Assembly: GCA_030158305.1 (NCBI GenBank)
Contig: JAOATE010000003.1
Coordinates: forward strand, 108,336-172,335
DNA from: Burkholderiaceae bacterium
Lineage (GTDB): Bacteria > Pseudomonadota > Gammaproteobacteria > Burkholderiales > Burkholderiaceae_B
Length of the DNA: 64,000 bases
Direction: 5' to 3'
Shown: positions 46,910 through 55,245 of the stretch, one piece after another
Numbering within the stretch: position 1 is the first letter of the stretch
Layout: the number at the start of each line of letters is the position of its first letter
Notes under the pieces: generated by a model
Seen by the model: only the letters and a program-made list of their open reading frames with translations
Told to the model about the DNA's origin: nothing
Databases searched by the model: none
Position numbers and translations under genes: made by a program

Positions 46910-47935
46910 TTATCCAAACATCTTTTTATATCTTTCCAGGAATACTGGAAATACTTCGGGGTTCACTAAACGTGGCGGACGTTCTCCACGCAAGATGACT
47001 TCGATTTGCGCTGCACCCATTGCCGCTGCATTGCCACGGGCTTCGTGTTTAACGCCAGCGGTGTGATAAGTGGCGGTGACGTTGGGCAGACTTAATAATG
47101 GATTATCAGGCGCGGGAGGTTCGACCGACCAAACATCAAGGCCTGCTCCAGAGAGATGCTTGTCACGCAAAGCTTCATACAGTGCCTGCTCGTCATGGAT
47201 ACCACCACGCGCAGTGGCAATAAAGACAGCGCCCTTTTTCATGGCACGAAACTCTTTGGCGCCTATCCAGTTCAACGTCTCTGGATTACGAGGGCAATGA
47301 ACCGTCACCACATCCGAACGCGCGAGCAACTCTTCAAAACTCACCGGTGTGGCACCCCGTCGCTTGATTTCCTCGTTTGAAAGGTAAGGGTCATAGCCCA
47401 GCACGGTCATATCGAAGGCTTTTGCTAACTCTGCCATGCGTGTACCGATATTACCCACACCCACGATGCCGATCGTTGAGCCGCGAATATCGTTGCCCAT
47501 CAAGTCTTCACGCGTGGTGTAGGCGTTGGCGCGCATCACGCGATCGGATTCTGTAATGCGATGCTTCACCGAAAGCAGCATGCCCATTGCATGCTCAGCC
47601 ACCGAGTTGGCGTTACAGCCCGACTGATTGACCACTAGAACGCCGTGACGGTTGCAGGCCTCAACGTCGACGGGGTCATAGCCCGCACCCGAGGTCGACG
47701 CACACAACAAATTAGGCATCTTGCTGAGCAGAGCCTCGTCGACCCACCATTGTGACGGGACCTCATCGCGCGCAGCACAGATGTGATAGACGTGCGCCTC
47801 TTTAAACAGCGCCAGTGTCTTTTGTTCGTCATCCGAGTACTGGCTGACTGACACATCAATGTCCTTCAGCGTGCTCATGTGTTGATCGAACGCTGGGTTC
47901 AACCAGAAATCAAACCGTACGACCTTTTTTTTCAT
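46910..47935 (-). CDS. D-isomer-specific 2-hydroxyacid dehydrogenase
   Basis: NAD-dependent dehydrogenase of the D-2-hydroxyacid family, 341 aa, interconverting a D-2-hydroxyacid and its 2-keto acid. The Rossmann motif GVGNIGTRMAELA follows GIVGVG. The catalytic triad is readable as Arg in IATARGG, Glu in WSVEPP and His in TYHTAG. Substrate is undetermined: it could be a glycerate-, phosphoglycerate- or bulky hydroxyacid-type enzyme. It sits between an RraA-family gene and a Bug receptor in one leftward cluster. GGAG lies just upstream of the ATG. Confidence 0.9.
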   Translation of the reverse strand: MKKKVVRFDFWLNPAFDQHMSTLKDIDVSVSQYSDDEQKTLALFKEAHVYHICAARDEVPSQWWVDEALLSKMPNLLCASTSGAGYDPVDVEACNRHGVLVVNQSGCNANSVAEHAMGMLLSVKHRITESDRVMRANAYTTREDLMGNDIRGSTIGIVGVGNIGTRMAELAKAFDMTVLGYDPYLSNEEIKRRGATPVSFEELLARSDVVTVHCPRNPETLNWIGAKEFRAMKKGAVFIATARGGIHDEQALYEALRDKHLSGAGLDVWSVEPPAPDNPLLSLPNVTATYHTAGVKHEARGNAAAMGAAQIEVILRGERPPRLVNPEVFPVFLERYKKMFG

Positions 47936-47954
47936 TGTCTCCGTCCAATAATGA

Positions 47955-48025
47955 ACTGCCCACCGTAGTGGGCAGTGTGACTGATTGTTGTTGATTCAGC
48001 GCATACTGTGAATCAGGGTATGCGC
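47955..48025. other. Two adjacent hairpins in the rraA-like/dehydrogenase gap
   Basis: actgcccac (47955-47963) with gtgggcagt (47968-47976) is a perfect nine-pair stem with a four-base loop. gcgcatac (47999-48006) with gtatgcgc (48018-48025) is a perfect eight-pair stem. A further pairing, tgattca (47992-47998) with tgaatca near 48008-48014, competes with the second. There is no T run, so these look like mRNA-processing, stabilising or attenuator structures rather than intrinsic terminators. Confidence 0.45.
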
Positions 48026-48041
48026 TTATAGCGATCCATGA

Positions 48042-48713
48042 TTACTTCAGGACGCCTTTTGCGCGCAGGGACTGATCGACCCAGCTGCGGTCCAGCGTAC
48101 CTTTAGCAATCTTGGCGAAGATCTCTTTTTCTTTCTTTTCAATGTCAGCCACAATTTTTGCTAACTGATCAGCCATCTCTGGGCGAATCGCAAACACGCC
48201 GTCGTGATCACCCACAATAATGTCGCCGGGATGGACGACCATGCCGTCCACACAGACCGTCACGTTGATTTCACCGGGGCCTTCTTTGTAAGGACCACGA
48301 TGCGAAATGGAGCGTGCGAAAACTGGAAATTTGCCCTTGCTCAAGGCGTCGAAGTCGCGGATAGGACCGTCAATCACAAAACCAGCAATTTTGCGGCTTT
48401 CTGCCAGCGTAGACATGATTTCGCCGATGATTGCGTTGCGCTGAGGACCACCTGCATCCACCACGATCACATCACCAGGTGCGGCCATATCAATCGCCTT
48501 GTGCACCATCAGGTTGTCACCTGGCGCAGTTTTAACGGTGAACGCGCGGCCCAGAATACGGCCACCTTTGTGGATCGGACGCAGGTCTACTGTGCCGTTC
48601 GTGCGGCTCACCGCATCACTGATATTAGCCACTGCAAATTTTGCAAACTTTTTGAGTGTTGCGTTACTGACGGTGTGCTTGTGTGTATTCACCGCGAATC
48701 CAAGATCTGCCAT
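48042..48713 (-). CDS. RraA-family aldolase/decarboxylase
   Basis: Member of the RraA/HMG-aldolase fold, 223 aa. GDVIVVDAGGPQRNAIIGEIM and GFVIDGPIRDFDAL contain the Arg and Asp of the metal/substrate site. Characterised relatives are 4-carboxy-4-hydroxy-2-oxoadipate aldolases and oxaloacetate decarboxylases; the ribonuclease-E inhibitor RraA shares the fold. Here, flanked by a hydroxyacid oxidase and a D-hydroxyacid dehydrogenase, an aldolase or decarboxylase acting on a keto acid is more likely. The protein is complete. Confidence 0.85.
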   Translation of the reverse strand: MADLGFAVNTHKHTVSNATLKKFAKFAVANISDAVSRTNGTVDLRPIHKGGRILGRAFTVKTAPGDNLMVHKAIDMAAPGDVIVVDAGGPQRNAIIGEIMSTLAESRKIAGFVIDGPIRDFDALSKGKFPVFARSISHRGPYKEGPGEINVTVCVDGMVVHPGDIIVGDHDGVFAIRPEMADQLAKIVADIEKKEKEIFAKIAKGTLDRSWVDQSLRAKGVLK

Positions 48714-48763
48714 GTTGACTCCGTTTTTTAAAAAGATAGTTAACGTAAAAGGACTAGAAAAAT

Positions 48764-49933
48764 TTATCGGCGACCGACGTGCACCAGAGAGGCGGGCGTC
48801 AGTTCATTCAGACGGTTGATTCCCATCATCGCCATATTGCGCAAAACTTCTTGCGACAGCAAGGAAATTGCATGATCGACACCTGCAGGACCACCCACTG
48901 CCGCTGCGTAGTTAAAAGGGCGACCTAAAAATACGCAGCGCGCACCCAACGCGAGCGCTTTCAAGACGTCTGTGCCGCGCCGGACACCGCTATCCAACAT
49001 CACTGGACCGTCTTTGAACTGATCAAGAATTTGCGGCAACATCCGCAATGGGGCCACTGCACCATCAAGCTGACGGCCGCCGTGATTGGAGACAATCACG
49101 CCATCCATTCCGTACTGGCGAGCCAAGGCAGCGTCTGCTGGATGCAAAATACCCTTGATAACCATCGGGCCCTTCCAGCGCGCGCGAATCTCACGCACAT
49201 GATCCCAATTCAAATGGCCACGTGAGGAAAAGTCGCGCATGACATTCGCAGACATAATGGGCGCGCCGCGGGTGGCAAAAGAGTTTTCGAAATGCGGCAT
49301 GCCATGGCGCATGAGGGTTTTCAGAAAGGTACCAAACAACCAGCGTGGATGACTGATCCCTTCCCACGCCAGGCGCACACTGGGACGCAAGGGCGTGGAG
49401 AAACCCGTTCGCACGTTGTTTTCGCGATTCGCCGATGATGGCGTATCCACCGTGATGACCAGGGTTTTAAAACCTGCCGTGGCCACGCGATCGATCAAAG
49501 GTGCGATCTGATCGACCTTGCCGGGCAAATACGCTTGAAACCACGCGTCAGGTGCGACCGCGACGAGCTCTTCCATCTTGATCAGCGACGAACCGCTCAT
49601 GATCATTGGAACATTGGCGCGCTTGGCCGCCTCCGCCAGCACGATATCGCCGCGGTAGGCTGACATCGCCGTGATCCCCATGGGTGCCATGCCAAACGGC
49701 GCATCGTATTGCTTGCCAAAAATCTCAACTGTCTGTGAACGCTGAGAAATATCCACCAAAATACGAGACACAAACTCGTACTCTGCAAAGACATCGCGGT
49801 TTGCGCGCAAGGAGTGACAGTCCTCACACGCTCCCGATACATACCCGAAAATGGGCTTAGGTAAGCGCTTTGCTGCAGCGCGTTCAAAATCAGCCAAGGA
49901 AAGAATCTTGGATAATGCACGTGTCTGAGTCAT
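48764..49933 (-). CDS. FMN-dependent alpha-hydroxyacid oxidase/dehydrogenase
   Basis: FMN enzyme of the L-lactate dehydrogenase/glycolate oxidase/mandelate dehydrogenase family, 389 aa. It opens with SLADFERAAAKRLPKPIFGYVSG, in two parts, then shows APMGITAM, TVDTPSSANRENNVR and VIKGILHPADA. The active-site motif is SNHGGRQLDGA, with the catalytic His and Arg. It oxidises an L-2-hydroxyacid to a keto acid; the membrane-loop length cannot be judged by eye. It starts six bases after tcdA, so it may share its promoter. Downstream is the RraA-family gene. Confidence 0.92.
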   Translation of the reverse strand: MTQTRALSKILSLADFERAAAKRLPKPIFGYVSGACEDCHSLRANRDVFAEYEFVSRILVDISQRSQTVEIFGKQYDAPFGMAPMGITAMSAYRGDIVLAEAAKRANVPMIMSGSSLIKMEELVAVAPDAWFQAYLPGKVDQIAPLIDRVATAGFKTLVITVDTPSSANRENNVRTGFSTPLRPSVRLAWEGISHPRWLFGTFLKTLMRHGMPHFENSFATRGAPIMSANVMRDFSSRGHLNWDHVREIRARWKGPMVIKGILHPADAALARQYGMDGVIVSNHGGRQLDGAVAPLRMLPQILDQFKDGPVMLDSGVRRGTDVLKALALGARCVFLGRPFNYAAAVGGPAGVDHAISLLSQEVLRNMAMMGINRLNELTPASLVHVGRR

Positions 49934-49938
49934 GGTTG

Positions 49939-50817
49939 TTATTTTGATTGTGTGTGGATAATCTTGTTGACGGCCTCCGCTGCCGCCGCAAGTCCCATGG
50001 ATGCCGTGACAGTAACGCTAGAGCCGTACCCAGCGCAAGAGAGCCCTTGCAAACCCGCGTCGGAATTCGTCTGCGTTTCCTGCCAGGCCTCTGGCAAAAT
50101 TGTTGGCTGATCCAGCCATAACACCCGGACTCCCAGCTTGGGAATACGCTTGCGTGGCTGACCCGCCCCAGTCGAGGCACGGGCATAGCCATGCTGTTTT
50201 CTCAAAATATTGCGCAACCGAGCGAGCAGCGCATCATGGGTGGCTTCGGACAAGTCGCCCGCGCGCAAGGAGAGCAGATCCGTCTTGCCTCCTGCCCCTC
50301 CGCACACGATCAACGTCTGCTTTCTGGTGCGAGCCTGCAACACCATGGCGACCTTGGCACGCATCTGGTCCGTGCAGTCAATCACGACATCGAGTGCCTC
50401 AGGCAGGACCTCACTGACGTTTTCAGGGGTCAAAAAATCATCCACCAGAGTGACCCGGCATTCTGGGTTAATCCCGTGAATCCGAGCCGCCATCGCCTCC
50501 ACCTTGGCTTGTCCGAGCGTATCCGACAGTGCGTGCACCTGCCGGTTGATGTTTGATTCGGCGATGTGATCCAAGTCGATTAAGGTCAAGGCACCCACCC
50601 CATGACGCGCCAAAGCCTCCGCAGCCCAAGAGCCTACGCCCCCAATGCCCACGACAGCCACATGCGCCTGACGCAACGCAACATAGGCATGGGGACCGAA
50701 CAAGCGCGCCAGACCACCAAAGCGGCGCTGCGCTTCGGACACGTGCTCTGTCTGTTCATCGGGATGAACCTCTGACAAAGCAACGGGCTGTTGTTGTCCA
50801 TTCATTGGGCCATGCAT
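49939..50817 (-). CDS. tcdA: tRNA threonylcarbamoyladenosine dehydratase
   Basis: ThiF/E1-like enzyme that cyclises t6A37 of ANN-decoding tRNAs to ct6A. The N-terminal RFGGLARLFG, nucleotide motif VVGIGGVGSWAAEALARHGVG, SNINRQVHA and the IDCTDQMRAKVAM segment match CsdL/TcdA. The basic C-terminal part and GYGSSVTVTASMG complete it. The 292 aa are longer than E. coli (268) at the N-terminus, where a hydrophilic segment precedes the domain. AGGA precedes the first ATG. Presence in the same transcript as a hydroxyacid oxidase is unexpected. Confidence 0.9.
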   Translation of the reverse strand: MHGPMNGQQQPVALSEVHPDEQTEHVSEAQRRFGGLARLFGPHAYVALRQAHVAVVGIGGVGSWAAEALARHGVGALTLIDLDHIAESNINRQVHALSDTLGQAKVEAMAARIHGINPECRVTLVDDFLTPENVSEVLPEALDVVIDCTDQMRAKVAMVLQARTRKQTLIVCGGAGGKTDLLSLRAGDLSEATHDALLARLRNILRKQHGYARASTGAGQPRKRIPKLGVRVLWLDQPTILPEAWQETQTNSDAGLQGLSCAGYGSSVTVTASMGLAAAAEAVNKIIHTQSK

Positions 50818-50933
50818 TCAATGTCCTGATGTCTGCTGAATGATGCATTTTTGCATGATCTAGAAAAAAAATAGTCATTCGCTCTCGACAAGTGTCTGGG
50901 AGAGGAACACAATTTGCCCATAACACCGTGAGC

Positions 50934-52184
50934 ATGTCTTTCCCACCCTCCCCATCTTCTGCCAAGTTGTCTGCTTTTGCCGGACCGGTGGCACTTTGTC
51001 TGCTCGTTTTGCTGATTCACATGGCGATCTCTGGTGGGCGTGTCGCGGTATCTCTGACTGCGCTCGAACTCAAACGCTCGACCTTCGAGGTCGGTATTTT
51101 GATCGCCGTTTTCGCCTTGTTACCCATGCTGCTCTCGGTCAAGGCGGGTCGCCTGCTTGATCAGATTGGGCCCTGGCGCCCCATGCGGGCCAGTGCTTTT
51201 GTGGTGATTATTGGCATTATTCTTCCCTTGATTTGGCAACATTTCATTGCACTCGTGATTTCAGCGGCCTGTGTGGGTGTCGGGCACATGATTTTTCAAA
51301 TCGCGGTGCAACGCCAAATGGGCTTGAGCGCTGGCGAAGAGCGGCTGCGCAACTTTTCCTGGCTCTCGCTTTCTATGGCAACCTCGGGTTTGCTGGGCCC
51401 CCTGCTGGCAGGCGTCTCGATTGATTACCTGGGTCACCGAGCAGTATTTGCCTTGCTCGCCATCTCCCCGGTGCTCTGCGTATTCGGTCTGTATCGGGTT
51501 CGCAACTATCTCAAAACCTCACACAAACCGCCTACTGAGACGAGCGAGACCAAGCAAAGTGTCACAGATCTGATTGCGAGTCCTAAATTGCGTCGTGTCT
51601 ATACCGCCAATATGCTGCTGTCGAGCGCTTGGGACACGCATATGTTCGTCGTGCCTATTTTTGGTGTGATGGTTGGGCTATCCGCCACAACGATCGGCTT
51701 GATTTTGGCCGCTTTTGCCGCGGCCACCATTGTGGTGCGCTTGGCGCTCCCTCTGTTGCAACATCGCGTCCGCCCGTGGCAGTTGATTCACTTTGCTCTG
51801 CTCGCCACAGGCCTAAACTTTGTTTTGTATCCCTTTTTTGAGCAAGTGTGGATTTTGATGACACTCTCTTTTGTGTTGGGCCTCGGTCTGGGCTCGACAC
51901 AGCCCAGTATCCTGGCGCTGCTTCAGCAAAACGCACCCGCTGGACGGGCTGGCGAAGCGTTTGGTCTGCGAATGGCGCTCATTAATGGCTGCCAAGTCAC
52001 CCTGCCGCTTGCTTTTGGCGCCTTGGGCGCAGTGATTGGTATCATGCCGCTGTTTTGGCTGACCGCCGCGGGTTTAGGGGCTGGCCGCTGGTTTACGCGT
52101 CACGCTGAAAGCGCTGGCAAAGCCGATGAGCCTCCTTCGCCTTCAGCCCCGCCACCACCTTCAAAGCCACCCTCAACCACTTAA
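50934..52184 (+). CDS. Major facilitator superfamily transporter
   Basis: About twelve transmembrane segments over 416 aa in an MFS layout. The loop 2-3 motif is KAGRLLDQIGPWRPMR and the central cytoplasmic loop (about 190-215) is hydrophilic. A Pro/Ser-rich tail ends the protein. The frame is open from 50892, but MSFPPSPSS at 50934 gives a plausible start. It might export or import a small organic compound; nothing shows which. It ends seven bases before chaC, on the strand opposite tcdA. Confidence 0.85.
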   Translation: MSFPPSPSSAKLSAFAGPVALCLLVLLIHMAISGGRVAVSLTALELKRSTFEVGILIAVFALLPMLLSVKAGRLLDQIGPWRPMRASAFVVIIGIILPLIWQHFIALVISAACVGVGHMIFQIAVQRQMGLSAGEERLRNFSWLSLSMATSGLLGPLLAGVSIDYLGHRAVFALLAISPVLCVFGLYRVRNYLKTSHKPPTETSETKQSVTDLIASPKLRRVYTANMLLSSAWDTHMFVVPIFGVMVGLSATTIGLILAAFAAATIVVRLALPLLQHRVRPWQLIHFALLATGLNFVLYPFFEQVWILMTLSFVLGLGLGSTQPSILALLQQNAPAGRAGEAFGLRMALINGCQVTLPLAFGALGAVIGIMPLFWLTAAGLGAGRWFTRHAESAGKADEPPSPSAPPPPSKPPSTT

Positions 52185-52191
52185 TGCCGCG

Positions 52192-52848
52192 ATGAGTTCG
52201 TCCCTACAGATTCCAGCCGCCCCGCCTCTCAGCACCTTTGCACGCTGGCCAGAGGAGCGTTTAAAAGCCTCTCGAGAAGAAGCCCTCAAGCAATGGCGCA
52301 ACACAGAGGATGTCTGGGTCTTTGGCTATGGCTCGCTCATCTGGAAGCCTGAGTTCGATTTTATCGAACAACGCCCAGCAACCTTGCCAGGCCATCACCG
52401 GGCGCTTTGCCTGTGGTCTCGTATCAATCGTGGCACACCCGAACTACCGGGTCTCGTCTTTGGACTTGAAACGGGTGGAGAATGCCACGGCATGGCTTTC
52501 CGACTGGCAGCGAACACGGTCGCCCCCATATTCGAGACGCTTTGGCGTCGTGAAATGGCCACAGGTGCCTATCATCCGAGCTGGATCGACTGTCAAACAA
52601 AGGATGGTACGGTCAAGGCACTCGCTTTTGTGATTGATCAAGCCGGCCCTGCATATGTGTCAGAGCCGCCCGAAGACGCTCTGATTGAGATTGTGTTGAG
52701 GGCCTCTGGCATCTATGGCTCTTGCTTGGAGTACGTGACGCAAACGGCCGATGCGCTTGAGGCCGTCGGGATTCATGATGTGCGACTGACCGCTTTGGTG
52801 ACCCGCCTGAAAATCCAACTTCAGCAAGGACAGCACTCCCTTTCCTGA
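52192..52848 (+). CDS. chaC: Gamma-glutamylcyclotransferase, ChaC-type
   Basis: ChaC/GGCT family enzyme, 218 aa, releasing 5-oxoproline from glutathione or gamma-glutamyl peptides. The signature VFGYGSLIWKP binds substrate; HHRALCLWSRINRGTPELPG and ECHGMAFRL are family features. The frame opens at 52126 inside the MFS gene; the ATG at 52192 is the likely start. Cotranscription with the MFS gene is likely from the short gap. Confidence 0.88.
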   Translation: MSSSLQIPAAPPLSTFARWPEERLKASREEALKQWRNTEDVWVFGYGSLIWKPEFDFIEQRPATLPGHHRALCLWSRINRGTPELPGLVFGLETGGECHGMAFRLAANTVAPIFETLWRREMATGAYHPSWIDCQTKDGTVKALAFVIDQAGPAYVSEPPEDALIEIVLRASGIYGSCLEYVTQTADALEAVGIHDVRLTALVTRLKIQLQQGQHSLS

Positions 52849-52953
52849 GCTCGGGTCAATCAAGGCAACCCTGACCATGTCACGGTACACTCAGTACTAT
52901 CCCTTAACCCTCGTTGGCGACTCATCTTTAGTCCGCCGTATCGGACCCGAATT

Positions 52954-53589
52954 ATGTCTATTGCGGATATTCGTCAGAGCTACGACAAATACACCCTCTT
53001 AGAGAAAGACGCGAAAGCATCCCCCTACGAGCAGTTTTCTGTCTGGTTTGATCAGGCACTGACTCAAAACGTTCCAGAACCCACTGCGATGACACTCGCG
53101 ACGGCTGATGCTCGCGGCCGTCCTTCCGCTCGTATCGTTTTGCTGAAAGGCGTGGACGAAAAGGGCTTTCTGTTTTTCACCAACTACGAATCACGCAAAG
53201 GTGTCGAACTAGCGGCTCAACCTTGGGCGAGCTTGTTATTTTTCTGGCAACCCCTAGAGCGCGAAGTCCGCATTGAGGGGATTGTCGAAAAAGTCACAGA
53301 GGCCGAGTCGGACGATTATTTTCAAACACGACCAGTAGGTTCGCAAATTGGCGCCTGGACTTCTCCACAGAGTCGTCCGATTACCCTTGAGCAACTCGCC
53401 GCGACTGAAAAAGCGCTGAAAGACCAGTACGGGGACAGCAAGCCTCCACGCCCTCCTCACTGGGGCGGATACCGGCTCAAACCTGAGTACTTCGAATTCT
53501 GGCAGGGACGCCCATCGCGCCTGCACGACCGCCTCACCTACCAAGCGACTGGCACGGCAACGTGGACGATCGGACGCATTGCTCCCTAA
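52954..53589 (+). CDS. pdxH: Pyridoxamine/pyridoxine 5'-phosphate oxidase
   Basis: FMN-dependent oxidase forming pyridoxal 5'-phosphate. [33 protein letters not shown], read in parts, contains the FMN- and substrate-binding residues; [15 protein letters not shown] and the C-terminal RLHDRLTY are typical. The 211 aa are close to E. coli (218). It lies one base before the flavin reductase gene. Confidence 0.95.
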   Translation: MSIADIRQSYDKYTLLEKDAKASPYEQFSVWFDQALTQNVPEPTAMTLATADARGRPSARIVLLKGVDEKGFLFFTNYESRKGVELAAQPWASLLFFWQPLEREVRIEGIVEKVTEAESDDYFQTRPVGSQIGAWTSPQSRPITLEQLAATEKALKDQYGDSKPPRPPHWGGYRLKPEYFEFWQGRPSRLHDRLTYQATGTATWTIGRIAP

Positions 53590-53590
53590 T

Positions 53591-54100
53591 ATGAACACAA
53601 CACCCCCCTCATTTGATTCAGCTTTTTTTAGAGCAGCACTCGGCAGATTTCCAACAGGCGTAACGGTCATCACCGCATCCGCGGAAGGCATGGCCCCTGT
53701 TGGATTGACCGTGAGTTCATTCAACTCCGTCTCTCTCGATCCACCTCTGGTAGTGTGGAGCTTGTCTCGCAATTCTTCGTCGCTCAAAACCTTGGAGCGC
53801 TGCGATCGTTATGTCATTCACGTCTTGGGTTCTGAGCAGATGTCTGTCTCTCAACGCTTTGCAAGTGGCCCAGCAGCCGAGCGTTTTAACGGCGTTCCCA
53901 TGACGCAAGCCCCCAACGGCTCGCCCAGGCTCGATTTGCCCTGCGCCGCATGGTTTGAATGTTCTAACCATCGGCGTTACGAAGAAGGGGACCATATTAT
54001 TTTTATCGGCGCCGTAGAACATTGCGCGCGCACAGATGCCCTTCCCTTGGTTTATCACGCAGGCGGCTATGATTTAACGCCTGCCGGTACAAGTAAATAA
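53591..54100 (+). CDS. Flavin reductase family protein (HpaC-like)
   Basis: Flavin reductase with the FMN-binding split-barrel fold, 169 aa. [39 protein letters not shown] and the [10 protein letters not shown] end are hallmarks. Members use NAD(P)H to reduce flavin for a two-component monooxygenase. No partner oxygenase gene is in the window. The frame opens at 53579 within pdxH; the ATG at 53591 (two bases after the pdxH stop) is chosen. Confidence 0.88.
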   Translation: MNTTPPSFDSAFFRAALGRFPTGVTVITASAEGMAPVGLTVSSFNSVSLDPPLVVWSLSRNSSSLKTLERCDRYVIHVLGSEQMSVSQRFASGPAAERFNGVPMTQAPNGSPRLDLPCAAWFECSNHRRYEEGDHIIFIGAVEHCARTDALPLVYHAGGYDLTPAGTSK

Positions 54101-54120
54101 GAAAACAAGAAAGAGACAGC

Positions 54121-55230
54121 ATGAGTACAGATATTGATTGCATCGTGGTTGGAGCCGGTGTTGTCGGCTTGGCAATTGCCCGCGCATTGGCGCTGTCGGG
54201 ACGCGAAGTGATGGTGGTGGAGTCCGCAGAGGGCATCGGTACCGGCACGAGCGCTCGCAACTCCGAAGTCATCCACGCGGGTATTTATTACCCGGCGGGC
54301 AGTTTGAAAGCCAAACTCTGCGTGCAAGGCCGGCACATGCTGTACGAATATTGTGCGGAAAAAGGCGTCGCGCACAAGCGAATCGGCAAACTGATTGTTG
54401 CGACGAGCGAAGAAGAAATCCCCAAGCTCACGGACATCCTTCAAAAAGCCCGCGTCAATGGCGTCGAGGACATGGAGTTGCTGACGGCAGCGCAAGCGCA
54501 AGCGCTTGAGCCTGCGCTGTTTTGTACGGCTGCACTGCTATCGCCCTCTACAGGCATCATCGACAGTCATGGCTTGATGCTTGCCTATCAAGGCGATGCG
54601 GAAAACGCCGGCGCTCAATGTGTCTTTCATACGCCACTCGAGTCAGGCCAAGTTCGCAGTGATGGCGGTTTTGACTTGCAGTTTGGTGGCGCAGACGCCA
54701 TGAGCTTGTCTTGCAACGTGCTGATCAATGCCTCGGGCTTACACGCCCCGACGCTGGCCCGTCGCATCCAAGGTGTCCCGGAATCCTCTATCCCGACCGA
54801 GTATCTGTGCAAGGGCAGCTACTTTACGTTGCAGAGTCGCGCCCCTTTTACACGCCTGATTTATCCCACTCCGCATCATGCCGGTCTGGGTGTGCACCTG
54901 ACACTTGATCTCGGTGGTCAAGCCAAGTTCGGTCCCGATACTGAATGGATCGATCGCGTCGACTATGACATCGATCCAAGCCGCTGCGAGGGTTTTTACG
55001 AAGCGGTCCGCAGTTACTGGCCCGGCATGAAGGATGGCACGCTGTCGCCCGGTTACACCGGCATTCGACCCAAAGTCTCCGGACCACACGAGCCTGCGGC
55101 CGACTTTATGATTGTCGGTCCCGCGACGCATGGCATTCCTGGATTGGTCAACCTTTTTGGCATCGAGTCGCCAGGCTTGACCTCTAGCCTCGCCATCGCT
55201 CAGGAAACGCTCGCGCGCCTCAACCCCTAA
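54121..55230 (+). CDS. FAD-dependent L-2-hydroxyglutarate oxidase-like oxidoreductase
   Basis: FAD-dependent oxidoreductase of the DAO/LhgO family, 369 aa. The Rossmann motif [19 protein letters not shown] is followed by [25 protein letters not shown] in two parts, strongly LhgO-like. [11 protein letters not shown] and [15 protein letters not shown] complete the domain. L-2-hydroxyglutarate to 2-oxoglutarate is the proposed reaction. It shares a rightward cluster with glutaryl-CoA dehydrogenase, and glutarate can reach both enzymes, which supports this. Other hydroxyacids cannot be excluded. Confidence 0.82.
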   Translation: MSTDIDCIVVGAGVVGLAIARALALSGREVMVVESAEGIGTGTSARNSEVIHAGIYYPAGSLKAKLCVQGRHMLYEYCAEKGVAHKRIGKLIVATSEEEIPKLTDILQKARVNGVEDMELLTAAQAQALEPALFCTAALLSPSTGIIDSHGLMLAYQGDAENAGAQCVFHTPLESGQVRSDGGFDLQFGGADAMSLSCNVLINASGLHAPTLARRIQGVPESSIPTEYLCKGSYFTLQSRAPFTRLIYPTPHHAGLGVHLTLDLGGQAKFGPDTEWIDRVDYDIDPSRCEGFYEAVRSYWPGMKDGTLSPGYTGIRPKVSGPHEPAADFMIVGPATHGIPGLVNLFGIESPGLTSSLAIAQETLARLNP

Positions 55231-55245
55231 TTCGGAACTCACGCC

